Positions 1-10,498 are shown, numbered from the stretch's first letter. The stretch is 64,000 nt of DNA from Urophycis tenuis (GCA_036785325.1 JAXIVH010000001.1:368001-432000), one strand, 5' to 3'. Made by a program: numbers and translations. The notes: generated from the letters alone by a model not told the origin.

Positions 1-765
1 CTGAAAAGAGCTGGGGCCTCATCCATCATCATGCACACATTCTACAGAGGCACCATCGAGAGCCTCCTGGCCAGCTGCATCACTGTGTGGTACGGTGCCT
101 GCACCATGTCCTGCCGCAAGACACTGCAGCGCATATTGACAGCAGCTGAGAGGATCATCGGTGTCTCTCTCCCCCCCCCCCCCCCCCCTATTGGACATTT
201 ACACCATCTGCCTCACCAGCAAAGCCATCAGGATTGCTGGTGACCCAACCCACCCAACCCACAGTATCTTCAGCCTTCTGCCGTCGGGGAGGAGACTGCA
301 GAGTCTCTGGGACAGAACCAGCAGGCTCAAAGACAGCTTCTTTCATCAGGCTGTCCGGAGGCTCAACTCCCTCCCTGCTCTGCCCCTGGCCCTCCTCCCT
401 CCTCTGCCCCCTGCGACAGACTCTAACCTGGCACCCACCAGCATCATCTGACCTCATACCATCTCCCTCCCACCACCACTCACAAACTTTGAACTTTGAC
501 TCAGGGACTGCACACTCCACTTTGAACACTCCACTTTGTCACTTTAGAGTGTCTTTTGAATATATTTTTCACTGCAACATTGCACTGCCTCACTTTTTTT
601 TCGTACTTGCATTTTTCTGTGTTGTCTGTACAATGTCTGTTTGTTTGTCTGATTGTCCATTGTGTTCATTTTGCACCGCAGGTCTGAGAGGACTGCTATT
701 TCATCTGTGCTATATGCCTGCCATGTAGCACACTTGACAATAAAGTTACTTGAACTTGAACTTGA
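1..765 (+). mobile_element. L2-type LINE, 3' end (5' cut by window edge)
   Basis: The first 450 bases encode the carboxyl end of an L2-type LINE polyprotein. The same domain is seen more completely at 28717-29943: a segment around SITVWYGAC/ITIWFAAA, then the ITER-like helix, the LPSGRRLQS motif and a final KDSFF-type block. The reading frame is broken by a long C run at 171-188. After the coding part comes a 3' UTR with an AATAAA at about 739 and a tail of repeated ACTTGA units ending near 765. The start is outside the window. Inactive fragment; clade assignment is from recalled family features. Confidence 0.75.
171..188. repeat. Poly-C tract
   Basis: Eighteen consecutive C bases inside the LINE coding remnant. 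The tract shifts the frame between the upstream and downstream parts of the protein. Homopolymer length is also error-prone in assemblies. Confidence 0.9.
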
Positions 766-1232
766 AGATCGAGCCAGACGACGTGGAGGTCTGTCTTCTC
801 CTGCTTGGCCTTCTGGATCTGGTCCCAGATCATTGTAGAGTGCTCTATGCACTCTGGAAAGCCTGGGACTTCTGCCTTCTGGCAGTTGGTATCTATGTAG
901 CCGTTCTCAAGCAGGTAGGTGGTCATCCTTTTGGCCAGCACAGAGAAGAACATTTTTTCCTTCTACATTCAGTAGGGCGATGTTTCTGAACTGGCTGATG
1001 TCTCTGGAGTTTGCTTCCTTCAGGATGAAGACCACTACGGCCCTTTGCCATAACACCTCCAGCACTTCAGTTCTTATAAAGCTTATAGGGGACTCCGTTG
1101 GAGCCTGGGGCTTATGAGGACCTTGCCTTCTTCATGACCTGCCTGACTTCACTAAGCTTTGGGGGCATGGTACTGAATTCAGCAGTTGGAGATGCAGGCT
1201 GAGGCACATGCCCTGGTGATCCTAATGGTTCA
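766..1232 (-). mobile_element. R2/HERO-like LINE, reverse transcriptase segment (distal piece)
   Basis: The minus strand encodes, across several frames, blocks typical of the reverse transcriptase of R2/NeSL/HERO-like fish LINEs: an APGSNGVPYKLYKN block near 1100, a QFRNIALLN block, then SVLAKRMTTYLLENGYID and an HVVWLDL block that ends at about 770. The piece continues a LINE whose 5' part lies at 2351-3250; the two were separated by a later insertion. At 766 it meets the tail of the L2-type element. Multiple frameshifts mean no function. HERO versus another R2-group family cannot be decided here. Confidence 0.65.
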
Positions 1233-1610
1233 AAGGTTCAAAGGTTCAAAGGTCTTTATTGTCATTTGCTCAACAGATACAGCGTACATGTTGGCAATGA
1301 AAATCTTAAGTCCCAGGCACCCCAAAACAACTCAATAAGTGTCTAGAATAATAGAAGAAGAGAAAAAAAACTAGTGCAATAAAAAAATAAAAATAAAAAT
1401 AAAAATAAAAATAAAAATAAAAAAAACAATAATAATAATAAAATGTATATACAACATGATAATAATATAAACATTGAAACATTAAACATTAAACATTAAA
1501 CATTAAGGTGCAGAAAGTGTAAAAGTAAAAGTGTTGTATTTATATTTACATGTGCAGTTGAATTAGCAGCAGTTATGGGGAGGTATGGACCGATATGGAT
1601 TAAATAATAT
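1233..1610 (-). mobile_element. LINE or SINE 3' tail inserted in the R2-like LINE
   Basis: On the minus strand this reads as a 3' UTR ending in CAATAAAG followed by three TTTGAACC-type repeats at 1229-1250, the signature of a retroposed tail. Upstream of it is A-rich and AAAAT-repeat sequence (about 1371-1440). The body continues beyond the Rex3 insertion at 2308 to roughly 2350. It lies between two halves of the R2-like LINE and therefore inserted after it. The family was not recognised. Confidence 0.5.
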
Positions 1611-2307
1611 CCATCCATCCATCCCATCCATTTCTGCCGCTTATCCGGGGTCGGGTCGCGGGGGCAGCAGCCTGAGGAGGGAAGCCCAGACTTCCCTCTC
1701 CCCAGCCACTTCGTCCAGCTCTTCCGGGGGGATCCCGAGGCGTTCCCAGGCCAGCCGAGAGACATAGTCCCTCCAGCGTGTCCTGGGTCTTCCCCGTGGC
1801 CTCCTCCCGGAGGGACGTGCCCGGAACACCTCCCCAGGGAGGCGTCCAGGAGGCATCCTCACTAGATGCCCGAGCCACCGCAACTGGCTCCTCTCGATGC
1901 GGAGGAGCAGCGGTTCTACTCTGAGCCCCTCCCGGATGACCGAGCTTCTCACCCTATCTCTAAGGGAGAGCCCGGACACCCTGCGGAGGAAACTCATTTC
2001 GGCCGCTTGTATTCGCGATCTCGTTCTTTCGGTCACTACCCACAGCTCGTGACCATAGGTGAGGGTAGGAACGTAGATTGACCGGTAAATCGAGAGCTTC
2101 GCCTTTCGGCTCAGCTCCTTCTTCACCATGACGGACCGGTGCAGAGCCCGCATCACTGCCGACGCCGCACCGATCCGTCGGTCAATCTCCCGCTCCATCC
2201 TCCCCTCACTCGTGAACAAGACCCCGAGATACTTGAACTCCTCCACTTGAGGCAGAATCTCCTCCCCGACCCGGAGAGTGCACTCCACCCTTTTCCGGGT
2301 AATTTGG
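1611..2307 (-). mobile_element. Rex3 (RTE-type) LINE, 5'-truncated copy
   Basis: A 215-residue minus-strand frame (1641-2288) encodes the C-terminal part of an RTE/Rex3 reverse transcriptase, including FKYLGVLFTSEGRMEREIDRRI-type thumb sequence and the WLGHLVRMPPGRLP block. The 3' end carries GGAT/GATG repeats (1611-1628), typical of Rex3. A 14-bp target duplication, ggattaaataatat, flanks it exactly at 1597-1610 and 2308-2321, so the insertion boundaries are firm. It is truncated at its 5' end but the retained frame is open, suggesting a fairly young copy. It landed in the LINE tail described at 1233-1610. Confidence 0.88.
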
Positions 2308-2350
2308 GGATTAAATAATATAATTAAATAAATATGAAAATAAATATTTT

Positions 2351-3250
2351 CCTATAAACAGATGTATTGACCTTCACAGAGCTCAGGAGCTCAGGGGGTG
2401 TTCCTTACTGGATCGCTGTACTCCTCTTTGACATGCTGTTTAAGTTGCTCCCTGGTGGTTTCAAGCTTCCCACTCTTGTTCTCCTGCAACAGCTGTCTGG
2501 CGTTCTTAAAGGGGTTTTTAAGGAAGCCGGCTCGTTCTTTTTGTTTCGGTTTGCTGCGCTTATGGATACGTTCAGCTCTGCGAAGCCTTGACAGTCTTTC
2601 CCACAGTGTTTTCTGGCCCTCTTTCTCTCTTTCTTCTTTCTTGCCATCCTCCAGTTCTTACGGAGTTGCCGGTGCCTTCGCACTAGGTGGTCAATCTCCT
2701 TTTCTCTCCTTTCCTTCTCTCTTTGGGCGGTCCTCTGGTTGGGCGAGGTGACCTCCACGTCACCTCGCCCAACCTGTCCTTGCAGACCCGGTATAGGATG
2801 TCCCCAATCTGATTGAGCTTGGTTTCCACCCCTCCTTGCAATGATTCCTCCAGTGTCTTGGCCAGGTCAGTGTCCAGCGTTCGCCATGCCTCTGCCTCGC
2901 TTGACTTTTGCCATTTGAGTTTGTGCCTTTTAGCTGGATACTTGGGCTCTGCTTTTGGCTCTGTCCTCTGTGAGTTGGTGGCGACTGGGTTTTGGTGCTC
3001 ACGTTAGGGCTTGTCCTCCACAGGTGGGCCAGCTTCCTCTGTGCCGTCTTTGCCTTCTGCAATGTTGGGTCCATTGGCTCTGGGTTTTTGACCTGACTTT
3101 TGGTCCCTCTTGTCTCACCTGCTGCAGCAGTGCAAGGTTGCTGTTGGCCCTTCTAACCACACTTTCACTTTCCCTGGTGGATTCGCAACCCCTTGAACAG
3201 TCTGCCGTGTAACAAGCCGACGACGGGCCCGTAAGCAGAATGATCAAGAC
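2351..3250 (-). mobile_element. R2/HERO-like LINE, proximal part
   Basis: Minus-strand frames encode the region upstream of reverse transcriptase in R2-group LINEs: a TLDTDLAKTLEESLQGGVE block near 2870, a KLNQIGDILY block, then RREKEIDHLVRRHRQLRKNW and a long basic stretch with KKKERKRARK (2600-2740). Frameshifts near 2757 and 2405 break it. It ends at about 2365, and the protein resumes at 1220 in the distal piece, showing that a younger insertion separates them. The 5' end near 3250 is not sharply defined. Confidence 0.6.
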
Positions 3251-3473
3251 GGCCCGCCCCCCTATAGGCTACAACGCGTAATGACGCAACATCCACCAAT
3301 AGCCACCATAGGCCATTAGGTCATATAGGCCTAAAGCATAGTAGAAATTAGATGACTAGAGTACGCGCACCACAACAAATAAAATAAACGGTGATGGCGC
3401 ACCATAGATGAAAAAAACACTGGTGATGGCTGCGCACCAAAAGGAACAAACTCCGAATTGCACACCAAAGACA
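3251..3473. other. Unassigned spacer
   Basis: No coding sequence or clear repeat boundary was recognised. Part may belong to the flank of the adjacent hAT remnant. Confidence 0.4.
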
Positions 3474-3809
3474 TTATAAACCCTCAATTGACAGTATGGC
3501 AAGTCCAGAGAGACGAAACTGTCCCATTGAGCTCCGCAGGTAGCTTTTTATAAGTTCCAGTTTTGAAAATGAGCGCTCTGCAGATGCCATCATCACTGGA
3601 ATTGTCAGGAAAAGCATGAGACCAGTGCAAACTTTCCCAAAACTCGCAGTGATGCATCTATTCTCAATGATGAGTATCTTCGTAAGCTCTTGCACTATCT
3701 TCAATTGAGAAATACGGTATTTCAAACACGCAAGGAATAACAATTACACCGGAAATTCTTCTTTTCGTTTTCGCTTTTGAAAGCCACTTTTATATTTGTA
3801 CTCCTCCAT
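3474..3809 (-). pseudogene. Internally deleted hAT transposase (ZMYM-type)
   Basis: The minus strand has a start codon at 3807-3809 followed by MEEYKYKSGFQKRKRKEE, like the opening of ZMYM-type hAT transposases. Soon afterwards, in another frame, comes only the C-terminal hAT dimerisation block, with ASAERSFSKLELIKSYLRSS and then a GLAILSIE motif (3474-3620). The whole catalytic RNase H-like core that should lie between is missing. This looks like an internal-deletion derivative rather than random decay from one end. It is inactive. Confidence 0.7.
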
Positions 3810-4029
3810 TTCTATCTCAATCGCTAGCTCAAGTTCAACGGGAAATGGCTGCCAACTGAGAGATGTAACGCACATGCACGTTCACTACGATATCCCATAA
3901 TCCCCAGTCGCAATGTAAAACAAAATACATTGTTAGCTTCAAAAATGATTTAATAACCACTAAAATATGTTGTCAATATTGTTGTCTTTTTCCACACAGA
4001 CAACTCACTACTCGTGCTCGCTCAGCGCT
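3810..4029. other. Probable 5' flank of the hAT remnant
   Basis: Unique-looking sequence upstream of the hAT start codon. No gene, repeat or defined terminal inverted repeat was seen. Confidence 0.3.
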
Positions 4030-4033
4030 CACG

Positions 4034-4436
4034 GGTCACGAGGCCTTCCGACCAGCAGTTGGCGACAGAGAGCACTTCCAGGGGGACCAAGAGGAAGTAA
4101 CCTGAAGATGCTCATATTTGGTCCTTCCTACTCACCTGGAACGGATAACCGGACTGATTGTATTTTGTGTTCATGTTTCTCACCTGTGTTCAGTTATTAG
4201 CCATCATTAGTTGGGGTATTTAGAGACTTCTGTTTGCAGTGCCGCTTGCTGTGTCTTGAATGTTGTTTGAGACTGTATTCCTGTGTATTGTAAATAAGTT
4301 TTTTTTTTAGTAAAAGCCTTGGACCTCCCGTGACTCGTATCCTGACTCTGCATTCTTGGGGTTTTCCTGGTAGACCATCAGCATTGGCTAAGGTGAATAG
4401 AGCCTCTGATGGTCAAACTCTAAATCTGCCGTGACA
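4034..4436 (+). mobile_element. Probable solo LTR, Gypsy-like
   Basis: The segment ends in gccgtgaca, a common end of fish Gypsy LTRs, and begins ggtcacg, close to the expected tgtcacg inverted complement. The tetranucleotide CACG flanks it at 4030-4033 and 4437-4440, compatible with a 4-5 bp target duplication. Inside is a short TATTTAGAGAC promoter-like stretch and an AGTAAAAGCC region after a T run. No internal retroelement sequence is next to it, so it would be a solo LTR. The degraded first base keeps confidence moderate. Confidence 0.45.
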
Positions 4437-4599
4437 CACGGTGCCCGCTCCTCTTCTATGTCAAAATTCTATGAGGAAATCTTCTGAGATAGGGTGCCTA
4501 CTCTAGCCTGTTAGTACTCTTTAATATATAACATTAAGGAAATGCAGAAAGGGTTCCGAAATGCACAATAGCAGCTGCATATAGAAAATACCATTTATT

Positions 4600-4690
4600 T
4601 ATTTTATTCTATTTTACCATCAATTTGGCGTCCCCTGGTGCGGCGCCCCTGTGCGCCGCATATAGCGCATACCCACTTTTTGTGCCACTG
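4600..4690 (-). mobile_element. hAT-like terminus (non-autonomous)
   Basis: Reading from 4690 on the minus strand the sequence starts cagtggcacaaaaag and continues into a GC-rich gcggcgcacagg segment, resembling the ends of ZMYM-type hAT elements (compare CAGTGGCGGCTGG at 57768). The partner end was not found. Confidence 0.35.
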
Positions 4691-4835
4691 CTGCGATTCT
4701 TAGTTGTAGCTGGACCTTACAACGTCCAGCATCTGTTCATTTACAGTTCCAGTGTGCCGTGTTGTGGGAGGGTGATAACAATGTAACTATCCATAGCATA
4801 GGATGCTGCTCCAACAAAAAAAACAAACAGATGAT

Positions 4836-4891
4836 GTCTGTCTGTCTGTCCGGATGGATGGATGGCTGGGTGGGTGGGTGGATGGATGGAT

Positions 4892-4922
<31 letters not shown>

Positions 4923-4925
4923 TAG
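4836..4925. repeat. Compound microsatellite (TCTG, GGAT/GGTG, ATAG)
   Basis: Tetranucleotide runs follow one another: tctg repeats, then ggat and ggtg repeats, then ataga repeats. The rest of 4691-5470 contains no gene. Confidence 0.9.
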
Positions 4926-5239
4926 ATGGCCAGATACAGTATATACCTGTATTTTTTAATATCGGCCAATATCCCCTAATATTTGTATCAGCCTAACTAT
5001 TGATCGGCAATACTTGGACATTGCGAGGCTTCAAACAGGATGTTCTCAGAGGGAAGTGGTCACTGAGTTGAGTGTCGACACACTAAGCTCATCAGCAGGT
5101 TGCAACAGAGACCGTAAGAGTAAAAAAAAGGCATAGAAGTGGACGTCCTTTGGCCACACCCCACACTTCAAACAGACATTTTTTATTTTAACAATATAAG
5201 TGAAAAAAGAGATATTTCTCAATTGCACAAATTGTCTCT

Positions 5240-5266
5240 CCCCCCCCCCCCCCCCCCCCCCCCCCC
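5240..5266. repeat. Poly-C tract
   Basis: Twenty-seven consecutive C bases. Frames reading through it on either strand give only proline or glycine runs and are not genes. Confidence 0.9.
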
Positions 5267-5469
5267 TTGTCCGTTCCATCTCTGGAGACCCAGAGGGGTG
5301 AACTGTCCCCCGCGCACCCCTCCCCTTTCTCCTTCTCACACTCAGACACAGCTTTCTGAAGCAGGGGCGTGATTTGGGAGACCGTCCCGACCAGAGTTGA
5401 ACTTTCATCGCAGTCTCGTGTGCGACAATTTGCCAATTCCCCACATAGTGACATGATAGATAGATTATA

Positions 5470-5559
5470 GAGAAGCTTATGGAGAAGCGCTTCGCAGCGC
5501 TTCGTGGCGCAGCAGCCCCAGGCGGCTGCCCGGTCTGCCCGTGCCTAAAACCACCACTG
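5470..5559 (-). mobile_element. hAT-like terminus abutting the Tc1 element
   Basis: On the minus strand the sequence starts cagtggtggttttaggcac at 5559 and runs into a GC-rich subterminal region, as in ZMYM-type hAT elements. Directly beyond it, Tc1 coding sequence begins at about 5568, so this element probably inserted in the Tc1. The other terminus was not identified. Confidence 0.45.
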
Positions 5560-5567
5560 GGCACAGG

Positions 5568-5895
5568 CGTCATCGTCTTGCATGGACCAGGGAGCATTTA
5601 CACTGGAAGAGTTCTAGTCAATACAGAACTGACCTACACTTTGTGAATGGTAATGACAAGCCCATACAACCTGAATAACATCATTAATCCAAATCATTGT
5701 GCCCCTGCATGAACACAGGCCTAATTTCATCCTCATGGATAACAATGCTCCAGCTCATCGAGGTCGCATCAATAGGGAACGGCTGCTGGAGACTGGGGTA
5801 CCTCAAATGGAGTGGCCTGCACTCTCCAGACCTGAATCCCATAGAAAACCTATGGATCAGCTGAGTCGCGGTGTAGAGGCTCATAACTCTGTACC
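5568..5895 (+). pseudogene. Tc1-type transposase, left part
   Basis: Plus-strand fragments encode Tc1 transposase: an AWTREHLHWK block, RTDLHFVNGN after an internal deletion, then the second catalytic aspartate in FILMDNNAPAHRGRI and the third catalytic region SPDLNPIENLWDQLSR with a frameshift. The protein breaks off at 5895, where a hAT-type element is inserted, and resumes at 6933. Tc1 elements move by cut-and-paste at TA sites. This copy lacks its N-terminal DNA-binding part here and is dead. Confidence 0.85.
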
Positions 5896-6924
5896 CATGG
5901 GCGTAGGTTTGGTTTGAAATGTGCTGGGGACAGAGACGCATTCGGAAGTGCATTTTCAGAAGTGCTGGGTACAATGACGCGCATTCATTTTTTCCCCCTT
6001 TCGCGCAGGTCATGTTAATTAATAAAAATGTATACAAAATGTGATGATGACACACACACACACACGCACGCACACACACACACACACACAGACGCGATGT
6101 CTTGACTATGCTCACACACAGAGCTCTAATACTTTTCATTGGATAATGTGATTCAGATAGGTGCAGTTCATGGCCGTGTCTACCTGCTGAATGTAACCGC
6201 TGTGAAACAATCGGGAAATAACGTTTCATTTCTCTGATTAACGGCTTTATCGAGACCGGCACTCGCTCTCTGTTATTGTTACTCTATGTCTCTCTACCAA
6301 AGTGCTAGCTCTCTCTACGTCTCTCTCTCGTCATCAGACACAAATAAAATTAAATGTTGTTTCTATTTTGTGTAAATTAGGTTAATGCTTTTGTGTTTTC
6401 TTGTATTATCAGTTCAAGTTGTTGTACTTGCCTGAGGAAATCTTGGATAGTAGCGTGTTTTGTAACGTGTTCGGGGAGTGTTTCCCAGAATGCATTGCGA
6501 CATTCTGGCATTCTGTGTCATTACATGTTATTGCTATTAGATAGGGTTTGGAGGCGAATGTTCAGGACATGTTGGGTTGCATTTCACTGTTTCATTACGT
6601 TCACTTCGTTGACTGTTGTTTTTGGGATGAGTCAGGGAGCACCATTACTCAACGCACTATGGCATCTTGCCATAACACTACCACTCCGCTCGTGACCGCG
6701 CAATATGTCCGCTTGTGACCCTGTCATACAAAAGCGACTTGTAAGAGTAGAGTTCTTCTCTCTTCGTCGAGCTTGTCGTAACTCAGACTGCATTTACTGA
6801 CGTAGTGGTGAAAGATACCAGTGCGAGTCCCACACGGGGGATTCTTTCATAAAAAGTAGTGGGTACAAAATGACTCATGACGAAAACTGGTAGGTACGCG
6901 TCCCCACCGTATTCTACGCGCCTG
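5896..6924. mobile_element. Non-autonomous hAT-type element splitting the Tc1
   Basis: The element starts catgggcgtag and ends ctacgcgcctg, imperfect terminal inverted repeats with CA/TG ends. The 8-bp target duplication tctgtacc lies at 5888-5895 and 6925-6932, and removing one copy restores continuity of the Tc1 gene. It is 1029 bp long and has no recognisable transposase. It contains a CA microsatellite at about 6051-6092 and a subterminal gtgggtaca/gtgctgggtaca similarity. The 8-bp duplication and end bases fit hAT. Confidence 0.85.
6051..6092. repeat. CA microsatellite
   Basis: Alternating CA with a few CG interruptions inside the hAT-type element. Confidence 0.9.
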
Positions 6925-6932
6925 TCTGTACC

Positions 6933-7258
6933 CCAGAACCTCAATGACCTGAGGGCTGCCCTTCAAGAGGAGTGGGATGCCATGCCTCAGCAGACAATAA
7001 GTCGACTTGTGAACAGCAGGAGACGTCAATGTCAAGCTCTAATTGATGCTCAAGAGCACATGACAAGTTTTTGAGACATTGACATTTTTTGTTGTTGACT
7101 TTTGTTTCAATAAATTGTTTGAAATGAGGAAATCACAATTGCATGCTTCTACTTACATGCCATACTTTCATGATACATCACTAGCGTGAACTTTTCACAT
7201 TTTCCATAAATTTCACCCTAAAGCCAAATAGCCATACATTTCTGTGAGTAGTGTATTT
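6933..7258 (+). pseudogene. Tc1-type transposase, right part and 3' end
   Basis: The coding sequence continues the Tc1 protein with QNLNDLRAALQEEWDAMPQQ and the C-terminal DAQEHMTSF, stop at 7072-7074. The following AT-rich 3' region (TTGTTTCAATAAATTG, then sequence to about 7258) is like that of known fish Tc1 elements. With the left part this gives one Tc1 copy interrupted by the 1-kb hAT-type insertion. Confidence 0.85.
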
Positions 7259-7927
7259 TGTTGATGTGTTTATTCAGTGAGCCTACACACATACAACCCT
7301 GTTTGACTCAATTCAAATGTATACTGTATGCATAGTTCCAGTATCACTATCGAGAACCACAAATGAATGATTGACAAGTTACAACATGGTATTCTGACAA
7401 TACAATTATTTAAATTAATCATTATATAATTATTTTACAAATCAGGATGTGTGTCTGCTTTTGTTTGAGAATCATCGTCCAACCATCTAGCAAGATGGCA
7501 AGTTGTGTCATCAAAACATCGAAATGTTACTGGCTGTGCATTCCCAACAGAGCTCCCAAAAGTGTGTGCTTTGCTTGCACAATGCAATATCACATACTTT
7601 ACTTTTATAGCTTTGGGAGCCTTTTAAAGATTAAGGAGAATATATTTTCTAACTTCAACAGCATTCATGATAGTTTGTAAATTATTTCACTGGGTGCCTA
7701 GGGGGAAAATACTGTGGAAATACTAGTTAGCCACAGGGAAAGGTTTGTGACAATCATTGTTTGTACCCAACATGCACATTTAGTGCAAGTGCTCAAGTCG
7801 ACAATATGATTCGATAGCATTTGTTTCTAAAAACAACTCATGTATCCTACTTTCAACCACATACAGTACATAATATGTTAATGATAAGTCCACTAATAAA
7901 AAAAAAATAGACAAACACAATTAAGAT
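7259..7927. other. Intergenic, 3' of spcs3
   Basis: AT-rich sequence without recognisable coding regions or repeats. A TTTATT (AATAAA on the minus strand) at 7928-7933 closes the spcs3 transcript just to the right. Confidence 0.5.
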
Positions 7928-7933
7928 TTTATT
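7928..7933 (-). terminator. spcs3: spcs3 polyadenylation signal
   Basis: A minus-strand AATAAA about 107 bp after the spcs3 stop codon, giving a short 3' UTR. No stronger signal is nearer the stop. Confidence 0.5.
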
Positions 7934-8039
7934 TTTTCACAAAAAAGGAAATGATTTACAGCTGGCAGATGGGTACAATTGACATTCCCAACCAGCTGCA
8001 TTTATGCAGCATTTGCATCATGACTTTTCTGGGGCTTAA

Positions 8040-8172
8040 TTAGTAATTCTTGGTGGTCTCATATGTGTCTGGAAATGGAAGACTGATATAGCCATTCCCA
8101 GATACCAATGGGAGTATTCCAGCGTTGGGAACAACATTCCAAGACAAGGTCAGAGTGATGTTCTTGTTAGCC
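8040..8172 (-). CDS. spcs3: Signal peptidase complex subunit 3, exon 5
   Basis: Terminal coding exon. It completes the split codon from exon 4 (phase 2) and encodes ITLTLSWNVVPNAGILPLV and the C-terminal FPDTYETTKNY before TAA at 8040-8042. This is the highly conserved luminal end of the vertebrate protein. The acceptor is ccttag at 8173-8178. No frameshift or stop is present. Confidence 0.93.
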
Positions 8173-8573
8173 CTAAGGAGTATACACATATGGATTAGTT
8201 AACAGTCTTCCAGCATCGAAGAAATTTGAAGAAAACAGGTGGAAAATGGCCTATTTTGTCAGGATAAAAAAAGTCTGCAATATGTAATTTGGACTCCATT
8301 GCAGGTGATGTCGCCTTGTTTTGGATGGGTGAAAATTTAAAAAGCAGGTAATATGAAAGCAAAGGGACTCTGGTGTTATTGTATATGATAAAGAATAGAA
8401 TATTATGACTTCCTCCACTTTGGCTAATATTCTTTATCATTATATACAAAAAGCTACTCATATTGTACGAGAGTCTTGTTTGCAAATACAAAAGTTGGTC
8501 ATTATCTGGTGCTTACCTGTCAATGGAAATATTTTTTCTCCCACCCGTCGCAAATAATATTTGTGCAGCTTAC

Positions 8574-8689
8574 CTAAGTCCATTACCATCATCGAAGAAG
8601 AAGTATTTGGACTTCATGTCTCTTAGGATCAGATTGGAGTTTTCACCTCGAAGGACAATCTTGTCCCACAGCACAACTTGGTTGAGAGA
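8574..8689 (-). CDS. spcs3: Signal peptidase complex subunit 3, exon 4
   Basis: Encodes SLNQVVLWDKIVLRGEN through KYFFFDDGNGL, closely matching vertebrate SPCS3. The acceptor is ttacag before 8689 and the donor is gtaagc starting at 8573. The exon is 116 nt, phase 0 in and phase 2 out, and joins exon 5 in frame. Confidence 0.93.
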
Positions 8690-8769
8690 CTGTAACACAC
8701 ACACACAATAAATTACAAAAGTAGTAGGACATGGCTTTCAGCATAGTTTAGTGCAATCATACATTAAAA

Positions 8770-9315
8770 ACAACCATGGGGGTGACGTCATGGTAGGAAC
8801 AATAGCCTGATTCTCCGGCTGCGGGAAGAAACCGTTAAAAACTAGCCAAATCAGTATATAACTCCAATTTGTCACTTCGTACTAAGGCCATAATGTCTAC
8901 GCCAAGAAAGGAGACAGAAAAGAAAGAAAAAGCGGTTAAAAAAGATGAGAAACGAACAGACACTAAAGCTGGCGATGTGGAAGAAATGGCAGCGGTGCTC
9001 GTCGAACTTCGAGACCCGCAGAGAGAACATTCAGAGGCCTCTCAAGACACGAAGGCTACCTTATCGAGAGTTGAATCCACCCTCGACGATGTGCTGAGTC
9101 GTACGACAAGACTGGAACAACAAATAACGAATGTGGAACAGAGTGAGTGACATGGATGATAAAACACCCCGACATGAGAGAGCCATCCACTATTTACTTC
9201 AGAGAGAAGCTAATTTATCTGCTAAGTGCGAAGACCCCCAGTCCAAGGCAGTCCAGTCTGCGCATATACGGGGTAAAAGAGGGAGAGGAAATGAACGATA
9301 TGATTAAGTTCATAT
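8770..9315 (+). pseudogene. L1-type LINE, ORF1 N-terminal part
   Basis: A plus-strand start codon at 8893 begins a lysine- and glutamate-rich protein followed by a coiled-coil-like stretch (TLSRVESTLDDVLSRTTRLEQQ). After a frame change come RHERAIHYLLQREANLSAKC and RIYGVKEGEE, the coiled coil to RNA-recognition boundary typical of fish L1 ORF1p. A stop at 9148-9150 and a frameshift break it, and it is truncated at 9316 by a hAT-type element. Confidence 0.7.
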
Positions 9316-10498
9316 TAGGCCTGCACGATATCAGCAAAATGTGCGTTGTGCGATCACACTGTTCAATATTGCGATGACGATATGACTTGGGAGAAATAAG
9401 AGAAGAATAAAAAAGAAAGTCAAATTTTGGTCATGGTGAACAAGTCGGTATGAATTTAAACAAATTTGCATATCGTGACGTCACTGACTGCGTCTCCAAC
9501 CCCTAAAAGTTTAGTGGTCTCCTTGACATTAGTCGACACGTCACGTTATAGTGGTGTCGAGATATTTCAATGCATTGTTTTAATGTATTGCTACGGTGCC
9601 TGAACCCGTATAACTTTGAACAGTGACCGCAAACATTTTCTTTACTGCAGCCGCAGCCATCATAACAGACAAGCGTGAACCATTGACGAAATTAAGTGAA
9701 TATCAGTCCTTCCAGAAAAATGCGTTTTTTTGTGATTGTTGCGGGCAAAAATCCTTGATTATGCGGCACATTTTCTTAAAAAATTCGATGGAATATGCAC
9801 AATATTTATGCAATTTTATGCGATGAAATTGTGGGAATTTGCAAAAAATGCGGCAATTTGCAAAAATGAATAACAAAAAAACTGAAACAGTCTTTTCTCA
9901 CTAGGCTACTACCTTAATGTAAAGAGTCATTTCTAACGACTTCCTATGTCGAGCTTACTACATCACAGAAAGTGCTGGGAATAATTAAGTTATCTTCTTG
10001 TTTTATTTCACTTCATAATGTTCCCAAGGCAACAGGAGGAAAATGGCTGCTCTTGTGTGAAGTAAACGCAACAACTTTCAACTGTGATATGTGATATGTG
10101 ACTTTTTTGCAACAAAAATGCGGGGATTATGAAATCATGCAAGCCCCGCATATTTCTCACATTTTGCGCGAAAGTGCGTCTTTGAAAAAATGCGGCCCCC
10201 GCATAAATGTGCGGATTTTGGCTGATTATGCGTTAAATCACGCGATCGCATAATCGCGTTTTCTGGAGGGACTGGAATATAAAAAGAACAGAGCCTATGT
10301 GTGTATGTAGGCAATTTATATGTGCAATACTTACTAAAATATAATTAATAGGGTTTTATTGTAGTTGCATTAGTTGTTTGAAGAGGGCCCGAGTGTGTGT
10401 GGCGAACTTATCGCATTACAGACCAGCTTTTGCGATGTGTTTATCGCGAATGTTCACATCGCGATGATGATGAAAATGCGATTAATCGTGCAGGCCTA
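9316..10498. mobile_element. Non-autonomous hAT-type element (TAGGCCTGCACGAT ends)
   Basis: It starts taggcctgcacgata and ends atcgtgcaggccta: long inverted ends of a family widespread in fish. It has no transposase. The expected 8-bp duplication is not seen: flanks are gttcatat and gtgtcaac. Its left neighbour is an L1 and its right neighbour a different LINE. It contains a second element at 9704-10274. Confidence 0.7.
9704..10274. mobile_element. MITE nested in the hAT-type element
   Basis: Inverted ends CAGTCCTTCCAGAAAAA and TTTTCTGGAGGGACTG, with gaatat directly repeated at 9698-9703 and 10275-10280. The interior is full of ATGCGG/GCGATT motifs and has no coding capacity. The class was not settled: 6 bp is short for a hAT duplication. 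Confidence 0.65.

Noticed and set aside
5046..5597. 183-codon open frame on the minus strand
   Set aside because: It runs through a 27-base C tract and a hAT terminus; the peptide is low complexity and matches nothing.
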